Assembly (NCBI RefSeq): GCF_000424005.1
Contig: NZ_AUJB01000012.1
Coordinates: forward strand, 1 to 64,000
Length of the DNA: 64,000 nucleotides
Direction of reading: 5' to 3'
Source: Pseudobutyrivibrio ruminis CF1b
Lineage (GTDB): Bacteria; Bacillota; Clostridia; Lachnospirales; Lachnospiraceae
Under the pieces are notes generated by a model. It was not told the origin of the DNA and did no database searches. It worked only from the letters and a program-made list of their open reading frames with translations. Positions 8,914 through 17,962 of the stretch are shown here, piece after piece. A program made the translations under genes and the position numbers. Each line of letters begins with the position of its first letter. Within the stretch, counting starts at the first letter, position 1.

Positions 8914-9529
8914 TAGCTGCACCTCCTACCAAATAATTGAAGTAGGTAACACCTGCATTCACACCATTTGTAACAGCCCTTGATGTAATTGTAGCTGCTG
9001 AAATGGCATCAATCTCAGAAGATGAAGATGCACCATTTTTTGTAACTGTAAATATCTCAGCTTTTCTGTCAACAAACTGGGAAGAGAATGTTCCGTCGCC
9101 TGTATCTCTTGCTTTCATACCAAGACCTGCTGTCTCGGAAATGCTGGTGATGGAATATCCGTTAATCACACTGTCATTGGTGATACCCATAGAGAATGTG
9201 ATCTTTCCGCCGTATCCAGCATTAGATGTAACAGTGATAATGTATCCCACCTGATTGCCATTTGCATCCCAGGCTGTAACACAGTTATCAATTGTGTCAT
9301 CAGGGAAACCAGCTTCCTGAACTATTGCTGTGGCCTTCTCAGAATCGAATCCCTCTAAAGGCTCGTAGGCTTCAGCTGTAGAATAAACTGTCTGATAAGC
9401 TTTATTTAAAGCATCTTCCTGAGCCTTAGCAATAGGAGCTTTTGTGATTTCGTATACCAAACCAAGGGCGAAACCAGCAACAACTGTAATACCTGTAAGA
9501 ACCAAAGCATCTTTAACTAATTTATTCAT
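8906..9529 (-). CDS. rnfG: Rnf electron transport complex subunit RnfG (FMN-binding)
   Basis: RnfG has one N-terminal membrane helix (residues 7-27) and an extracytoplasmic FMN-binding domain. The covalent flavin motif is near the C-terminus, in DAISAATITSRAV, where the threonine of S-A-A-T would carry FMN by a phosphoester bond. GKITFSMGI and ETAGLGMKA are other conserved family blocks. AGGAGGTGAAGGCTA precedes ATG 9529, and the start overlaps the rnfD stop by 8 bases in the same ATGAATAA arrangement seen at rnfG-rnfE. Confidence 0.97.
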   Translation of the reverse strand: MNKLVKDALVLTGITVVAGFALGLVYEITKAPIAKAQEDALNKAYQTVYSTAEAYEPLEGFDSEKATAIVQEAGFPDDTIDNCVTAWDANGNQVGYIITVTSNAGYGGKITFSMGITNDSVINGYSITSISETAGLGMKARDTGDGTFSSQFVDRKAEIFTVTKNGASSSSEIDAISAATITSRAVTNGVNAGVTYFNYLVGGAANE

Positions 9530-10478
9530 TAGCCTTCACCTCCTTTGGTTTTCTCTCGCGCTCAATGCCGAAAGCTCTAGGGACAGTCACTCTCTCAATA
9601 AGTGGAACAAGAAGGTTACTGAAGATGATTGCGAAGCTGACACCTTCTGCACTGTTTCCAAATATTCTGAAGAGACCTGTGAGAACACCAAGGCAAATAC
9701 CAAATATGACTTTGCCTAAAGGTGTAATAGGTGATGTGACATAATCTGTAGCCATGAAGAATGCACCAAGCATAAGTCCGCCACCACAAAGGTGAGCAAC
9801 GATGTATGTAGTGTCAAAGCCATGACCACCGAATAAAACGATGAATACAACAAAACTTAGGATGTAAACACCAGGAATTGTTAAATCGATTACTCCTAAA
9901 AGAATAAGAATAATAGCACCAATCAAAATGCAAAGAGCACTTGTTTCACCGATGGTACCACCAGTACGTCCAATAAGCATATCAAGAGTGTTTACCATCT
10001 CGCCATTTTTAAGACAAGCGAGAGGTGTGGCTCCAGCTACGCCATCATATTCGAAATGAGTCATTGTAGCTGCGAAAGAAATAACAAGGAATGCTCTTCC
10101 GCCAAGTGCTGGGTTCATGAAATTCTGTCCCAATCCACCAAAAAGCATCTTAACAACGACTATCGCAAATACGGAACCAATAACTGCCTGCCAAACAGGA
10201 AGTGTGCTTGGTAAGTTAAGTGCAAGTAAAAGACCTGTAACAGCAGCACTTAAATCCTTAATAGTGCTTTTCTTACCAACTGCCTTTTCAAATAATAATT
10301 CTGAAACTACACATGTTAGAATACACACTGCAACAAGTAATAATGCTCTAAGGCCAAAATTTATAATACCAAAAATCGTTGTTGGCATAAGGGCAAGGAT
10401 TACATAAAGCATGATACGGCTTGTATCGTCTTTGGCTCTAACATGTGGAGATGAAGAAACCTTTAATAAATTGCTCAT
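9522..10478 (-). CDS. rnfD: Rnf electron transport complex subunit RnfD
   Basis: RnfD is a multi-spanning membrane subunit homologous to NqrB and binds FMN covalently. The 318-residue product has about nine hydrophobic segments. The conserved VAGATPLACLKNG contains the likely flavin-carrying threonine, and GGLGQNFMNPALGGRAFL and FMATDYVTSPITPLG are family hallmarks. The start at 10478 (MSNLLKVSSSPHV) is preceded by a GGAAAGG-type ribosome binding site 16 bases after rnfC. It is probably the core of the ion pathway. Confidence 0.97.
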   Translation of the reverse strand: MSNLLKVSSSPHVRAKDDTSRIMLYVILALMPTTIFGIINFGLRALLLVAVCILTCVVSELLFEKAVGKKSTIKDLSAAVTGLLLALNLPSTLPVWQAVIGSVFAIVVVKMLFGGLGQNFMNPALGGRAFLVISFAATMTHFEYDGVAGATPLACLKNGEMVNTLDMLIGRTGGTIGETSALCILIGAIILILLGVIDLTIPGVYILSFVVFIVLFGGHGFDTTYIVAHLCGGGLMLGAFFMATDYVTSPITPLGKVIFGICLGVLTGLFRIFGNSAEGVSFAIIFSNLLVPLIERVTVPRAFGIERERKPKEVKANE

Positions 10479-10494
10479 GTTTTGCCTTTCCTTT

Positions 10495-11814
10495 CTACTT
10501 TTTTCTCTTATCTGCCAGAACCATCTTCTTCATGGTCTTAATTGCCTGTGCAAGAGGCTGACGAGCTGGGCATGCGAAGCTGCAGCTACCACACTCTATA
10601 CACTCAAGGCCGTACCATTTTTCGAATTGTTCCTTATCGCCATGATCAGAAAACTTAGAAAGTCGAGAAGGAATAAGATTTTCAGGACAGGCTTCTACAC
10701 ATCTGCCGCAGTTAATGCAGGCAGTAGTCTCGAACTTAGAAACCTCATCCTCAGATAATGCTACAAGGGCACCAGATGTCTTTGTAGTAGGAACATTGAC
10801 ATCCATCAGAGCAAATCCCATCATAGGACCGCCAGAGATAAGCTTCTGTGGCTCTCTTACATATCCTTCTGCAGCTTCAAGTATTTCCTTGTAGCTTGTA
10901 CCGATGCAAATACGGAAGTTACGTGGTTCCATAATCGCATCACCTGTGATAGTGAAAATTCTGTCCATAACAGGCTTGCCCTCTACAACTGCTGTGTAGA
11001 CAGCATTAATAGTGGCAACATTATCTACGATACAACCTGCATCAGCAGGAAGCTTCTTTGAATTAATTTCTCTACCCGTGCAGGCTTTGATAAGCTGACG
11101 CTCACCACCCTGAGGGTACTTTGTCATAAGTGGAACTACCTCGAGACGAGGTTCTTTTTCACAGAGCTTAGACAGAGATTCGATAACATCACTCTTATTA
11201 TCTTCTATTCCAAGAAGTCCCTTTGCTTTTGGAAACAGCTGAAGAATAATCTTCATTCCAGTAATGAGTTTTTCAGGCTCTTCAACCATTGATCTGTAGT
11301 CAGATGTAAGATAAGGCTCACACTCTGCACAGTTTGCAATGATGAACTCAATGCTCTCTGGATTTTTTGGTGACAGTTTTACATGGGTAGGGAATCCGGC
11401 TCCACCCATACCAACAATTCCAGCGTCCTGAATCTTTTTAATGAGTTCTTCTTTAGAAAGCTTTGTGTAGTCTTCGCAACCCTCAAAGCCTTTCTCAATA
11501 AATTTTCCATCGCTTTCGATGACGATGGAGTTCACCATGTCTCCCGTAGGTACTCGCCTAGGCTCTATTGCTCTAATAGTGCCCGATACAGAAGAATATA
11601 TAGGTGCAGAAACAAAACCTCCCGCATCAGCAATCTTCTGACCTCTAAGTACAGTATCACCTACTGAAACGCAGGCTACTGCTGGCGCACCAATGTGTTG
11701 TGACAATGGATAAACCATTTCTCCCTGTGGTACTAAATCCTTTATAGGCTTTTCCTTTGAAAGGTCCTTGCCGTCGTAAGGATGAACACCACCTTTGAAT
11801 GTCTTAAGGCCCAT
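10495..11814 (-). CDS. rnfC: Rnf electron transport complex subunit RnfC
   Basis: RnfC is the peripheral NADH-side subunit, with an N-terminal barrel-sandwich domain (MGLKTFKGGVHP), a Rossmann-like NADH/FMN domain (GMGGAGFPTHVKL) and two 4Fe-4S motifs (CINCGRCVEACP and CIECGSCSFACP). I chose ATG 11814 because GAGGGG lies upstream and the protein then begins with the family's usual TFKGGVHP. This gives 439 residues; an earlier start at 11847 is in frame but less likely. It is the first gene of the rnf operon. Confidence 0.96.
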   Translation of the reverse strand: MGLKTFKGGVHPYDGKDLSKEKPIKDLVPQGEMVYPLSQHIGAPAVACVSVGDTVLRGQKIADAGGFVSAPIYSSVSGTIRAIEPRRVPTGDMVNSIVIESDGKFIEKGFEGCEDYTKLSKEELIKKIQDAGIVGMGGAGFPTHVKLSPKNPESIEFIIANCAECEPYLTSDYRSMVEEPEKLITGMKIILQLFPKAKGLLGIEDNKSDVIESLSKLCEKEPRLEVVPLMTKYPQGGERQLIKACTGREINSKKLPADAGCIVDNVATINAVYTAVVEGKPVMDRIFTITGDAIMEPRNFRICIGTSYKEILEAAEGYVREPQKLISGGPMMGFALMDVNVPTTKTSGALVALSEDEVSKFETTACINCGRCVEACPENLIPSRLSKFSDHGDKEQFEKWYGLECIECGSCSFACPARQPLAQAIKTMKKMVLADKRKK

Positions 11815-11860
11815 GTACTTTACCCCTCTTTTGAAAATTTGTTTCATAACACTTATCTAA

Positions 11861-11869
11861 ATTGTATCA
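11861..11869 (-). promoter_or_regulatory. Candidate extended -10 promoter of the rnf operon
   Basis: On the minus strand TGATACAAT forms an extended -10 element about 45 bases before rnfC. No good -35 box is seen at 17 bases. The 134-base gap to the divergent yprB-like gene must hold promoters for both directions; I could not settle the yprB one. Confidence 0.4.
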
Positions 11870-11981
11870 TTTTGCTGGAAACAAAAGATAAATATTATCA
11901 TTTATTTTGTATATTTTTAAGTACAAAAATGTTAAAGTAGTTGTGTTGTTTGTGCAAATCATAATAAAAACGGAGTAATAA

Positions 11982-13040
11982 ATGGAAATTCTAGAATATA
12001 GCTATGACATAGATAATATAAGCTACTCTTTAGATAAATATTTCGATGAGAACACTGTATTTTTCGATATAGAATGTACTGGTCTCTCACCTCGCAAGGC
12101 CTTTATTTATTTAATTGGCTATGCAGTCAGACTTGGAAATAAAATCACTATCACTCAGCTTTTAGCTAACAACGAAGCTGAGGAGCTGGAAGTTCTTGAA
12201 GAATTTGAAAGAGTTATTTGTAAATACGATAATTTGCTGGGCTTTAATTCCACCAGATTTGATGAAGCATTTATAGTAGAAAGATGCAGAAAATATAAGT
12301 TTAATACCACTATTAAGTCAAAGCATCATGTCGATATGTATCTTACTACCACAAAGGCAAAATGCCTTCTCGATCTTCCCAATTACAAGCAAAAGACTAT
12401 TGAGGAATTCTTAGGCCTGCACCGTGATGATAAATATAATGGTGGCGAGCTTATCCCTGTATATCAGCACTATTCTCTTATGGGTGACCAGGAGTCAAAA
12501 GACCTTATTTTGCTTCATAATTTTGAAGATATTAAGGGTATGATTTATATCTCAGATATTATGGCATATACGGATTTACTTACTTCGGATTTACGGTATA
12601 TAAGCCATGAAAGTGATGAAAATAAGCTTAGATTTGAGGTGGAAACTTCCATAAATCTGCCTAATTCTATCAATAAAATTCGTGAATACGGTATGTATAT
12701 TATAAAAGGAAATCGTATTTACGTTACATTGAATCTGTTTAAGGGTTCACTTTTTACATTCCTGCCAGATTACAGAAATTACTACTATCTCATTAATGAA
12801 GATATTATTGTGCCTAAATCAATTGGGGAAAGCATCGATAAAAGCTGCCGCAGACCAGCAAGCCGTCAGGATTGTAAAGTATCTGCTGAAGGCTCTTTCG
12901 TAGCTCTACCAAGGGGATTTGATGTTGGGAACACTCGAGTATTCAAACCTGAGTACAACTCTAAGGAGGCATACGTATCCGTAACAGATATTAAAGAAGA
13001 TATTTTTATCAAAATTACTAGATATATGTTAAAGCATTAA
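11982..13040 (+). CDS. YprB-like ribonuclease H-fold exonuclease domain protein
   Basis: The 352-residue protein has the predicted RNase H-like exonuclease domain of the YprB family (RNase_H_2). The first acidic motif is FFDIECTGLSP (about residues 27-37), followed by LLGFNSTRFDEAFI and, near residue 180, LLHNFEDIKGM, which supply the acidic metal-binding residues of a DEDD-type nuclease. The substrate is not known. The C-terminal third (residues 210-352) is a basic region without a recognised domain. CGGAG lies six bases before ATG. It is divergent from rnfC and convergent with cheR. Confidence 0.82.
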   Translation: MEILEYSYDIDNISYSLDKYFDENTVFFDIECTGLSPRKAFIYLIGYAVRLGNKITITQLLANNEAEELEVLEEFERVICKYDNLLGFNSTRFDEAFIVERCRKYKFNTTIKSKHHVDMYLTTTKAKCLLDLPNYKQKTIEEFLGLHRDDKYNGGELIPVYQHYSLMGDQESKDLILLHNFEDIKGMIYISDIMAYTDLLTSDLRYISHESDENKLRFEVETSINLPNSINKIREYGMYIIKGNRIYVTLNLFKGSLFTFLPDYRNYYYLINEDIIVPKSIGESIDKSCRRPASRQDCKVSAEGSFVALPRGFDVGNTRVFKPEYNSKEAYVSVTDIKEDIFIKITRYMLKH

Positions 13041-13043
13041 AAA

Positions 13044-13140
13044 GAGCTATGGTAGCTATCAATCTCTAAGTGTTGCTCAAGGAGAGCTTTCTTCAGCTCG
13101 ACGAAGCAATATCTTAGGATTGAGAGCGTAACCGTAGCTC
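13044..13140. repeat. Long imperfect hairpin, copy 2 of the structured element; bidirectional terminator
   Basis: GAGCTATGGT (13044-13053) pairs with ACCGTAGCTC (13131-13140). Inside are the same CTATCAA / TTGAGAG segment with an A.G mismatch, the same GTAAC asymmetric loop and an apical hairpin GAGC/GCTC ending in TCGACG. Four to six T flank it on either strand, so it can terminate both yprB-like and cheR transcripts. It starts four bases after the yprB-like stop. Compare 6562-6648. Confidence 0.7.
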
Positions 13141-13152
13141 GTTGTATATTTT

Positions 13153-13926
13153 TTATACTTTCTCGTAATAGAAGGAATATCTTCTCTTATATCCAAGTTC
13201 TTTGTAGTCTATTACCTGTTCTGTAGATCCAATGAATAGGATTCCTCCAGTTCTAAGGGATTTGCAGAACTTGTCATAAACTTCTGTCTTAGCCTCATCA
13301 GTAAAGTAAATCAATACATTTCGACATACAATCATGTCATAGTTTGTAGGATATGCATCTCTAAGGAGATTGTGCTCCTTAAACTCTACGCATCTCTTTA
13401 CTTCATCACTAATCTGGAAAGAACTTCCTACAGGTGTAAAGAATTTCTTCTTAAGATCAGCTGGAACATTGGCTATACTCTTTGCACTGTAAAGTCCAAC
13501 CTTTGCAGTAGCAATAACCTGTTTATCAAGATCAGTAGCTAAAATCTTAATCTTATTAAGTGGAATATGCTGTGACAAACACATTACTAATGAATATGGC
13601 TCATCACCTGTAGAACAAGCAGCACTCCAAATCTTAAGGTTCTGTCCTGACTTCTTCATAAGCTCTGGAATAAATTCCTTGCTCATAAGTTCCCACTGCT
13701 CTGGGTTTCTGTAGAACTCAGAAACATTTATTGTTAGGAAATTTACAAATTCGTCAAAGACTTCCTTGTCATTTTTCAGAAGCATTACATATTCGTGATA
13801 CTCTTTGCACTTATGCTTAGTAACCAGAGAATCAATTCGACGACGCATCTGTTTCTCTTTGTAGGAACTAAGATCAATCTTAGTAAGACTGAGTACTTCC
13901 TGCTTGAATCCTTCGTAATTATCCAT
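13153..13926 (-). CDS. cheR: Chemotaxis protein methyltransferase CheR
   Basis: CheR methylates glutamates of chemoreceptors with S-adenosylmethionine during adaptation. The N-terminal helical domain (YEGFKQEVLSLTKIDLSSYK) is followed by the SAM-binding domain with IWSAACSTGDEPYS, KILATDLD and MIVCRNVLIYF. ATG 13926 has GAGGAG upstream and gives 257 residues; an in-frame start at 14040 would add a hydrophobic 38-residue tail and has no good ribosome binding site. It stands alone, away from other chemotaxis genes, though a CheV lies at 54561. Confidence 0.95.
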   Translation of the reverse strand: MDNYEGFKQEVLSLTKIDLSSYKEKQMRRRIDSLVTKHKCKEYHEYVMLLKNDKEVFDEFVNFLTINVSEFYRNPEQWELMSKEFIPELMKKSGQNLKIWSAACSTGDEPYSLVMCLSQHIPLNKIKILATDLDKQVIATAKVGLYSAKSIANVPADLKKKFFTPVGSSFQISDEVKRCVEFKEHNLLRDAYPTNYDMIVCRNVLIYFTDEAKTEVYDKFCKSLRTGGILFIGSTEQVIDYKELGYKRRYSFYYEKV

Positions 13927-14035
13927 ATTACACTCCTCAATAGTATAAATTTCTATCCTAAGAATAGATATCACCACTTTGAACAGATTCATTATACTGA
14001 TTATTTGTGTATTTATTGTTATATTTCTACGAATA

Positions 14036-14072
14036 AACAAAAAATAAGACCTGGAACTAATCCAGGTCTTAT
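14036..14072 (-). terminator. Rho-independent terminator after rpsA-like gene
   Basis: A perfect 12-bp stem (ATAAGACCTGGA / TCCAGGTCTTAT) with a 5-base loop is followed on the minus strand by a T-rich run. Confidence 0.85.
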
Positions 14073-14084
14073 GAATAATTAATT

Positions 14085-15209
14085 TTATTCCTCTGAAGCA
14101 GCTACTTCTTCGATGTTTACATCAGCAACCTCTGCCTCATCAGCCTCAGCTGTCTCTGGCTCAAGAAGTGCCTTCATTGAAAGGCTGATCTTCTTCTCAT
14201 CGTCATTGAACTCAACAACCTTTGCCTCGATATCCTGTCCGATTGTAAGAACATCAGAAGGCTTCTCGATACGCTCCTTAGAAATCTGAGAAACGTGAAG
14301 AAGTGCATCAATACCAGGTGCAAGCTCTACGAAAGCACCGAAGTCCTTCATACGAACAACCTTACCCTTAACAACAGAGCCTACTGCATACTTGTCTGAA
14401 GCACCATTCCATGGGTTCTCATTGTCAAACTTGCAAGAAAGAGCAATCTTTCCGTCCTTGATTTCCTTAACAAATACCTTAATTGTATCGCCAACGTTAA
14501 GAGTCTTTGTAGGATTCTCAACACGACCCCAGCTCATCTCTGAGATGTGAAGAAGACCATCAGCACCACCTAAATCGATGAATGCACCAAAGTCCTTAAC
14601 ATTCTTAACTGTTCCTTCGAACTCCTGACCTACAGCGATCTTAGACATGAGCTCTTCCTGAGCCTTTGCTCTATCAGCAACAAGAAGTGTCTTTCTGTTA
14701 CCAATGATTCTACGACGCTTTGGATCGAATTCTGTAATAATAAAGCTGATTTCCTGACCCTGGTACTTTCCAAGATCCTTCTCATATACGTCTGATACGA
14801 ATGAAGCTGGGATAAATACTCTTGCTTCATCAACAACAACTGTAAGGCCACCCTTAAGAACCTTATCAACAGTAGCTGTAAGAACCTCACCGTTCTCAAA
14901 TGCCTCTGCTAATCTCTCATTACCCTTTTCCTGAACAAGTCTCTTATAAGATAAGAGAACCTGGCCCTCGCCATCATTAACCTTTACAACAATAGCTGAA
15001 AGTGGGTCGCCAACCTTAACAACAGTAGTAAGATCTACGTTTGACTCGTTGGTGTACTCAGAACGTGTAATAATACCATCTGACTTGTAACCGATGTTTA
15101 AAACGATTTCATCAGGCTTAACACTGATAACAGTACCGTCTACGACCTCTCCATTGTGTATAGTTTTAAATGATTCCTCTAGCATTTGTTCAAAACTCAT
15201 TTCTGACAT
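14085..15209 (-). CDS. rpsA: S1 RNA-binding domain protein (ribosomal protein S1-like)
   Basis: Four S1 domains make up most of the 374 residues (starting near 16, 102, 188 and 273), with the typical blocks GTVKNVKDFGAFIDLGGADGLLH and GKVVRMKDFGAFVELAPGI. The acidic tail ends in EAEVADVNIEEVAASEE. In Firmicutes such proteins resemble short ribosomal protein S1 and may aid mRNA binding at the ribosome. The first ATG (15209) has GAGGAGG upstream. Its start overlaps the end of ispH by 13 bases; in many clostridia these two genes are fused, but here they are separate and out of frame. Confidence 0.93.
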   Translation of the reverse strand: MSEMSFEQMLEESFKTIHNGEVVDGTVISVKPDEIVLNIGYKSDGIITRSEYTNESNVDLTTVVKVGDPLSAIVVKVNDGEGQVLLSYKRLVQEKGNERLAEAFENGEVLTATVDKVLKGGLTVVVDEARVFIPASFVSDVYEKDLGKYQGQEISFIITEFDPKRRRIIGNRKTLLVADRAKAQEELMSKIAVGQEFEGTVKNVKDFGAFIDLGGADGLLHISEMSWGRVENPTKTLNVGDTIKVFVKEIKDGKIALSCKFDNENPWNGASDKYAVGSVVKGKVVRMKDFGAFVELAPGIDALLHVSQISKERIEKPSDVLTIGQDIEAKVVEFNDDEKKISLSMKALLEPETAEADEAEVADVNIEEVAASEE

Positions 15210-16042
15210 TTCTTTTGAACCTCCTCGATAATATTGTTTGGGGTGGAAGCCCCTGCGGTAATACCTACACTTTCAATGGAACTAAGGCCAGAAAGCTGTA
15301 AATCATCAGCTGTCTGTATATAGTAAGTATCGTTGCATTTTGTTTTGCATATCTCATACAATTTCTGCGTGTTGGAAGAATTTTTACTTCCTATGACTAT
15401 CATGGCGTCTACATTGGAAGCGATTTCAGCCGCCTCAACCTGTCGCTTATTAGTCGCATCGCATATTGTATTCAAAACAATAATATGATAACCTTTTTGC
15501 TTTATAATTTCAACTAATTCTTGAAATTTATTATGATTAAAGGTGGTTTGAGACACAATACAAATACCCGCGTGAGTATTAACTGAAAAATCCACAGCCG
15601 CCTTCTCATCAGGAATTACTGTGTAATCATCACCATTAATCCAGCCAACAATGCCTCTTACTTCAGGGTGATCTGGGTTTCCAATAATGACGATATGCTC
15701 TCCTGCCTTTGAATGTTCATCAACTGCACGATGAATCTTTTTAACAAAAGGACATGTGGCATCGATAATATTGTGACCCTTTGATTTTAAATCTTCCTCA
15801 ACGGATCTGGTGACACCATGTGAGCGAATGATAACTGTGCCTGCTGGATAAGATTCATCTGAATCCTCTTCCATTACCTTTACACCATTTGCCTCGAAGC
15901 CCTTAACAACTTCTTCATTATGAATGATTGGGCCGTATGTGTATAATGGTGCGGCGCCTTCGCTGATTTGTTTTTCTACTACATCTACTGCTCGCTGAAC
16001 ACCGAAGCAGAAACCTGCGGATTTGGCTAGTGTGACCTTCAT
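15197..16042 (-). CDS. ispH: 4-hydroxy-3-methylbut-2-enyl diphosphate reductase IspH
   Basis: IspH is the last enzyme of the MEP isoprenoid pathway, forming IPP and DMAPP with a 4Fe-4S cluster. The three cluster cysteines are in GFCFGVQRAV (Cys12), ATCPFVKKIH (near 96) and TICDATNKRQ (near 194), and the catalytic glutamate region SQTTFN and final GASTPNNIIEEV are present. Its 281 residues are normal for the stand-alone form. It follows cmk by 9 bases and overlaps the start of the S1-like gene. Confidence 0.97.
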   Translation of the reverse strand: MKVTLAKSAGFCFGVQRAVDVVEKQISEGAAPLYTYGPIIHNEEVVKGFEANGVKVMEEDSDESYPAGTVIIRSHGVTRSVEEDLKSKGHNIIDATCPFVKKIHRAVDEHSKAGEHIVIIGNPDHPEVRGIVGWINGDDYTVIPDEKAAVDFSVNTHAGICIVSQTTFNHNKFQELVEIIKQKGYHIIVLNTICDATNKRQVEAAEIASNVDAMIVIGSKNSSNTQKLYEICKTKCNDTYYIQTADDLQLSGLSSIESVGITAGASTPNNIIEEVQKKCQK

Positions 16043-16051
16043 AGAATACCT

Positions 16052-16711
16052 CTACTTATTACATAATTTTATAATTGTATCGACAACCTCATCAATAGTC
16101 ATGTTTGAGCTATCTACGAGTGTTGCATCATCTGCCTGCTTAAGTGGGCTGATTTCTCTGTGGCTGTCGCGGTAGTCGCGCTCTTCGATATCCTTTGCAA
16201 TCTGATCGAAGTCTGCTTCCTGTCCCTTTGCGACAAGCTCATCATATCTTCTCTTTGCTCTGCACTCCACTGATGCTGTAAGGAAAACCTTAACATCTGC
16301 ATTAGGAAGAACTACTGTACCGATATCACGGCCATCCATAATAACATCTGTAGTCTTTGCAAGCTCCTGCTGTAAAGCAACAAGCTTTGTTCTAACTGGA
16401 CCGTAAACAGATGTAGCGCTGGCCATGTTTCCAACCTCTTCTGTACGGATAAGACCAGTAACATCCTCACCGTTAAGGATTACGTGCTGAGCTCCATCCT
16501 CATATTTAATAGAAACGTTAATATCATCAACTACTGAAGAAATCTTAGCCTCATCATCCTTTGAGATATTAGAACGAAGGAAGAATAAAGCCATAGCTCT
16601 ATACATAGCTCCAGTATCCACATAAACATATCCTAATTTCTTTGCAATAGCCTTTGCTATTGTAGACTTTCCAGCACCAGCTGGTCCATCGATTGCAACA
16701 TTCATTGCCAT
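16052..16711 (-). CDS. cmk: Cytidylate kinase
   Basis: Cmk phosphorylates CMP and dCMP. The P-loop is IDGPAGAGKSTIAKAIA (residues 7-23), the CMP-binding block is YVDTGAMYRA, and GRDIGTVVLPNADVKVFLTAS is a strong family signature. The 219-residue length is usual. GGAGGATATTTTATT precedes ATG 16711. The gene order flavoprotein-cmk-ispH-S1 is a familiar arrangement in clostridia, and close spacing suggests one transcript. Confidence 0.97.
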   Translation of the reverse strand: MAMNVAIDGPAGAGKSTIAKAIAKKLGYVYVDTGAMYRAMALFFLRSNISKDDEAKISSVVDDINVSIKYEDGAQHVILNGEDVTGLIRTEEVGNMASATSVYGPVRTKLVALQQELAKTTDVIMDGRDIGTVVLPNADVKVFLTASVECRAKRRYDELVAKGQEADFDQIAKDIEERDYRDSHREISPLKQADDATLVDSSNMTIDEVVDTIIKLCNK

Positions 16712-16732
16712 AATAAAATATCCTCCAAGATT

Positions 16733-17962
16733 TTATATTGATAACCCGGCCAGGTAACCTGTAGACCAGGCAATTTGCAAATTAAATCCTCCTGTGAAGG
16801 CGTCCAAATCAAGAACTTCTCCAACGAATGAAAGACCATTTATATTTTTACATTTTAAGGTAGATGGGTCAATATCTTTCACAGAAACTCCACCTTGTGT
16901 CACTATGGCCTCATTGTAATCACGAAGCCCTGAAATAGTGAATGGAAAAGCTTTCAATAAATCGAGAAGCTGACCTCTCTCTTCCTTTGTAACAGAATTA
17001 ATCTGACGACTGTCATCAAAATCCATAATCTCAATAAATACAGGAACCATTGAACTAGGAAGCAAGCCGCGCAAAACTGAGCTTAAGTGCTTGTTCATGT
17101 TTTCATTGAAATCTCTAAGGATTCTGTTTTCAAGCTCCTCTCTGGAAAGAGCTGGCTTTAAATCTACAACGGCTTTCAGGCTTCCCTTCTTTTGAAGAGT
17201 CTTTCCTATTATAGAGCTGGCTGAAAGTACCAGCGGGCCGCTGACACCAAAGTGAGTGAAAAGCATCTCACCGAAGCTGTCATAAAGCTTTTTCTTTTCA
17301 TCAAAAATTGTGAGATTAACATTTTTAAGGGCAAGGCCCTGCATTGTAGGGATGTATGCCTCTTTTGTATTAAGTGGAACAAGAGCTGGTCTGGTCTCTG
17401 TCACATTAAGACCTGCCTTCTTTGCCCATTTTAATCCGTCGCCTGTAGAACCTGTAGTCCTGTATGAAAGTCCACCAGTGGCAACTACCACATGGTCGCA
17501 GTCCATTTTAGTACCATCCTTTAAAAGGACGCCTGTAACAGTGCCTTCATCAATAAGAAGCTCCTGGACTTCTGTGTGGAGCTTTATCTTTACTCCGTAC
17601 TCTTTTAATGCTTTTTCCAAAGCCTTCGTGATATCCGAAGCATGGTCTGAAACTGGAAAAGCTCTGTTTCCACGCTCTACTTTTGTAGGAGTGCCATTCA
17701 TCTCGATGAAATCAATCATGGATTCAGGTCCAAAAGTATACAGTGAGCTGTACAAGAACTTTGGATTGCTAACTATATTTTTAAAGAAGTCTTCTATATC
17801 GCAGGCGTTTGTAAAATTACATCTTCCTTTTCCTGTGATATAGATCTTCTTTCCTAATTTCTCGTTTTTCTCAAGAAGTGTGACTGTATGACCACACATT
17901 CCTGCTGCGTATGCCGCCATCATTCCTGCAGCGCCACCGCCAACAACAATAACATTTGCCAT
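16733..17962 (-). CDS. HI0933/BaiN-family NAD(P)/FAD-dependent oxidoreductase
   Basis: A 409-residue flavoprotein with an N-terminal dinucleotide-binding motif VVGGGAAGMMAAYAAG (residues 5-20), GRCNFTNAC, VVVATGGLSYRTTGSTGDGL and a C-terminal FAD-contacting block VGEVLDLDAFTGGFNLQIAWSTG. This is the HI0933-like family (YhiN, BaiN). The physiological substrate is unknown for most members; some relatives act on bile-acid intermediates, which cannot be inferred here. It begins one base into the end of the RpiR-family gene, suggesting coupling, and lies 21 bases before cmk. Confidence 0.92.
   Translation of the reverse strand: MANVIVVGGGAAGMMAAYAAGMCGHTVTLLEKNEKLGKKIYITGKGRCNFTNACDIEDFFKNIVSNPKFLYSSLYTFGPESMIDFIEMNGTPTKVERGNRAFPVSDHASDITKALEKALKEYGVKIKLHTEVQELLIDEGTVTGVLLKDGTKMDCDHVVVATGGLSYRTTGSTGDGLKWAKKAGLNVTETRPALVPLNTKEAYIPTMQGLALKNVNLTIFDEKKKLYDSFGEMLFTHFGVSGPLVLSASSIIGKTLQKKGSLKAVVDLKPALSREELENRILRDFNENMNKHLSSVLRGLLPSSMVPVFIEIMDFDDSRQINSVTKEERGQLLDLLKAFPFTISGLRDYNEAIVTQGGVSVKDIDPSTLKCKNINGLSFVGEVLDLDAFTGGFNLQIAWSTGYLAGLSI

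Noticed and set aside
14085-15209. S1 protein as a fragment of full-length ribosomal protein S1
   Set aside because: Four S1 domains are normal for Firmicutes and both ends look natural.
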